A stretch of 64,000 bases of DNA from NCBI RefSeq assembly GCF_036013935.1, contig NZ_CP107902.1, positions 8,713,001 to 8,777,000 of the forward strand, in the 5' to 3' direction. The position numbers were made by a program, and so were the translations under genes. Shown here in pieces: positions 62,564-64,000 of the stretch. The notes beneath the pieces were generated by a model, which was not told where the DNA came from, ran no database searches, and saw only the letters and a list, made by a program, of their open reading frames with translations. The stretch comes from Streptomyces sp. NBC_00461. Lineage in GTDB: Bacteria; Actinomycetota; Actinomycetes; Streptomycetales; Streptomycetaceae. Within the stretch, counting starts at the first letter, position 1. Each line of letters starts with the position of its first letter.

Positions 62564-63556
62564 TCACCACAGCCGGGCAAGGCGCCGGTAGGAGTCCAGC
62601 AGGGCCTCGCGGTCGTAGGTGCTGGTGGTGACCAGTACCTCCTGCGCCCCCGTCTCCTTCAGCACCGTCTCCAGTTCGTGCGCGACCTGCTCCTCGGTGC
62701 CGGCCAGGTGGCCGGTGAGCCCGGCGTCGTAGAAGCCGCGTTCCCGTTCGGTCATCGTGAGGTGCTCGACGCGCTCGGCGGGCGGCAGGGGCGGAAAGGC
62801 GCCGTGGGTGCGGGAGTGGGCCATCGACCAGGCCTCCGGGATCAGGAGCCGCCGCGCCTCCTCGGGGGTGGCGGCCACGACGATCGTGCCGGAGATGACG
62901 ACGTACGGCTCGGGAGCCCAGGGCGAGGGGCGGAAGTGGGCCCGGTAGTGGTCGATGCCGCGCTGCATCCTCTCCCGGTTGCGGAGGTCGCCGATCACCA
63001 TCGGCAGGCCCGCGCGGGCGGCGATCTCGGCGCCCTCGCCCATGGCCAGCACGAACGGCGGCACCGTCAGGCCCTCGGCCGGCCGCGCATGCACCCCCGT
63101 CGGCGAGGTGCCGCGGAACCAGCCGAGCAGTTCCTGCAGCTGCCCTGCGAAGTCGTCGGCGTCGTCCTTGTCGCGCCCCAGCGCCCTGCGCACCCCGCCG
63201 GTGAAGCCGACGGACCGGCCGAGACCCATGTCGATACGGCCAGGGAACAGGGACTCCAGCACCCCGAACTGCTCGGCCACGACCAGCGGTTGGTGGTTGG
63301 GCAGCATCACACCGCCCGTGCCGACCCGGATCGTCCGCGTTGCGCCCGCGACGGCGGCGGCCAGCACGGTCGGCGCGGACCCGGCGACCCCGGGCACCCC
63401 GTGATGCTCGGAGACCCAGAACCGGTGGTAGCCGGCGTCCTCCAGCTCCTGTGCCAGCCGTACCGTGTCGCGCAGCGCCTCGGCGTCGGTGTGACCCTCG
63501 CGGGTGCGCGAGCGGTCGAGGACGGAGAAGCGTGTCGAGGCGATCGCGGAGCTCAT
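62564..63556 (-). CDS. LLM-class flavin-dependent oxidoreductase
   Basis: A 330-residue luciferase-like TIM-barrel protein using FMN or F420. Seen: LAQELEDAGYHRFWVSEHHG (about 34-53), the classic EHHG motif, then IRVGTGGVMLPNHQPLVVAE, GRIDMGLGRSVGFTGGVRRA, and FVLAMGEGAEIAARAGLPMV. The order of motifs fits the bacterial luciferase-like group of monooxygenases with unknown substrate. ATG at 63556; the GGA-rich stretch before it gives a weak ribosome binding site. It is convergent with the ECF42 operon. Confidence 0.87.
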   Translation of the reverse strand: MSSAIASTRFSVLDRSRTREGHTDAEALRDTVRLAQELEDAGYHRFWVSEHHGVPGVAGSAPTVLAAAVAGATRTIRVGTGGVMLPNHQPLVVAEQFGVLESLFPGRIDMGLGRSVGFTGGVRRALGRDKDDADDFAGQLQELLGWFRGTSPTGVHARPAEGLTVPPFVLAMGEGAEIAARAGLPMVIGDLRNRERMQRGIDHYRAHFRPSPWAPEPYVVISGTIVVAATPEEARRLLIPEAWSMAHSRTHGAFPPLPPAERVEHLTMTERERGFYDAGLTGHLAGTEEQVAHELETVLKETGAQEVLVTTSTYDREALLDSYRRLARLW

Positions 63557-63649
63557 GGAAGGTTCAACACCTGCGAGCCCGCAGGATTCCTCACGGCCCG
63601 ATGTCGTGGTGAGGACCGAACGGATCCCCCTACGAGAATGGCGAGAGGT

Positions 63650-64000
63650 TCAGCGACGACTCCGCACGCGTGCGTCCCGCGGCGGCCGGATGAACTGCAG
63701 CTCAAGCGTCACCGGTGGCTCGGCGACACCCGGCCCGCCCGCCGCCGCCCAGCCCGCGATCTCCTCCGTGCAGTCGTCGTCCATGGCGAACCCGACCCAG
63801 GTGGCCCGGCCGCCCGCCCGGCGCCCGGCGGCCGAGGGCTGGACGACGATGACGTTCGCCTGGTCGCAGGGGCCCAGGCAGTCGGTCGTACGGACCTGGA
63901 AACCGTGCTCGGCCGCCAAGGCGCGCAGCCGGTCCAGCTGCCAGACGTGGTCGGTGCCCGGGTGCTTGCGTGGATCGCCGCAGCAGCAGCCCCGGCACAC
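63650..64000 (-). CDS. 2Fe-2S ferredoxin-like protein, cut by the window edge
   Basis: The visible 116 residues begin inside the gene, so the true start lies beyond base 64000. Four cysteines in CRGCCCGD and two in TTDCLGPCDQANVIVVQPS (about 41-59) fit the thioredoxin-like (2Fe-2S) ferredoxin fold, in which the C-x(n)-C ... C-x3-C pattern holds the cluster. Near the end, ATWVGFAMDDDCTEEIAGWA is a common C-terminal part in actinobacterial members. It is thought to carry electrons; the partner is unknown. Confidence 0.75.
   Translation of the reverse strand: MCRGCCCGDPRKHPGTDHVWQLDRLRALAAEHGFQVRTTDCLGPCDQANVIVVQPSAAGRRAGGRATWVGFAMDDDCTEEIAGWAAAGGPGVAEPPVTLELQFIRPPRDARVRSRR

Overview
This window is a chromosomal segment of a Streptomyces or a very close relative. 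Coding sequence is very GC-rich with G/C third positions. Many genes start with GTG, and typical Streptomyces families are present: an XRE/DUF397/anti-sigma-like ATPase trio, two DUF574 methyltransferases, a SpoIIE phosphatase with an ATPase tail, SCO0930-family lipoprotein, an RmdA-like GGDEF/EAL protein, LysX and a class F sortase. I found no rRNA, tRNA, CRISPR array, transposase or phage gene. No TTA codon stood out, but I did not check every frame.

Layout. 0.3-11 kb: a 58-residue orphan peptide gene, a GNAT, an amidase, a secreted alpha-L-fucosidase with an overlapping secreted partner, a DedA protein, an internally deleted MaoC gene, the XRE/DUF397/ATPase locus, a DUF574 methyltransferase and a beta-lactamase-like remnant. 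10.5-19.4 kb: a GntR/FCD repressor divergent from a nine-gene operon, with an RbsB/RbsA/RbsC-type sugar importer followed by five enzymes of non-phosphorylative L-fucose breakdown. All five enzyme genes after the transporter are close-packed, with 4-base overlaps from the dehydratase on. 19.4-29.5 kb: a lipase maturation factor-like protein, PAS/GAF/SpoIIE/ATPase phosphatase, an Fpg/Nei glycosylase, a sigma/unknown/anti-sigma cluster, CapA, a lipoprotein, an amino acid permease remnant and a universal stress protein. 29.6-38.9 kb is cell-surface biology: LysX, a NodB deacetylase, sortase, two inverted paralogous anchored proteins, DUF4239 and a Pro/Thr-rich wall-spanning protein, and a lipoprotein. 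39-48.4 kb: methyltransferase-rmdA, LysR with sdhCAB, and an ornithine-lipid acyltransferase pair; as I recall it this matches the SCO0920-SCO0930 order of S. coelicolor. 48.4-54 kb: a frameshifted MBL-fold pseudogene, a stand-alone alanyl-tRNA synthetase-like gene behind what looks like a translational attenuator, GNAT-kinase, and a short UvrA paralog. 54-64 kb: secreted protein, Ser/Thr kinase, NADPH:FMN reductase, XRE and TetR regulators, FAD monooxygenase, DUF1801, an ECF42-type sigma operon, an LLM flavoprotein and a truncated ferredoxin-like gene at the edge.

The most interesting signal is at 49046-50482. A promoter with its -10 box seven bases before an ATG starts a leaderless 23-codon ORF with seven alanine codons. 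Two RNA structures after it are mutually exclusive, and then comes a 391-residue AlaRS-like protein that lacks editing and C-Ala domains, closed by a 19-bp terminator. This reads as tRNA-Ala-sensing attenuation of an accessory synthetase. Other good candidates are 12-bp-spaced TTGC sites at the XRE/DUF397 locus, a roughly 30-codon in-frame insertion carrying a REP-like hairpin in the fucose importer ATPase, and an ECF42 autoregulatory promoter. Four to five decayed genes show that this segment is losing functions.
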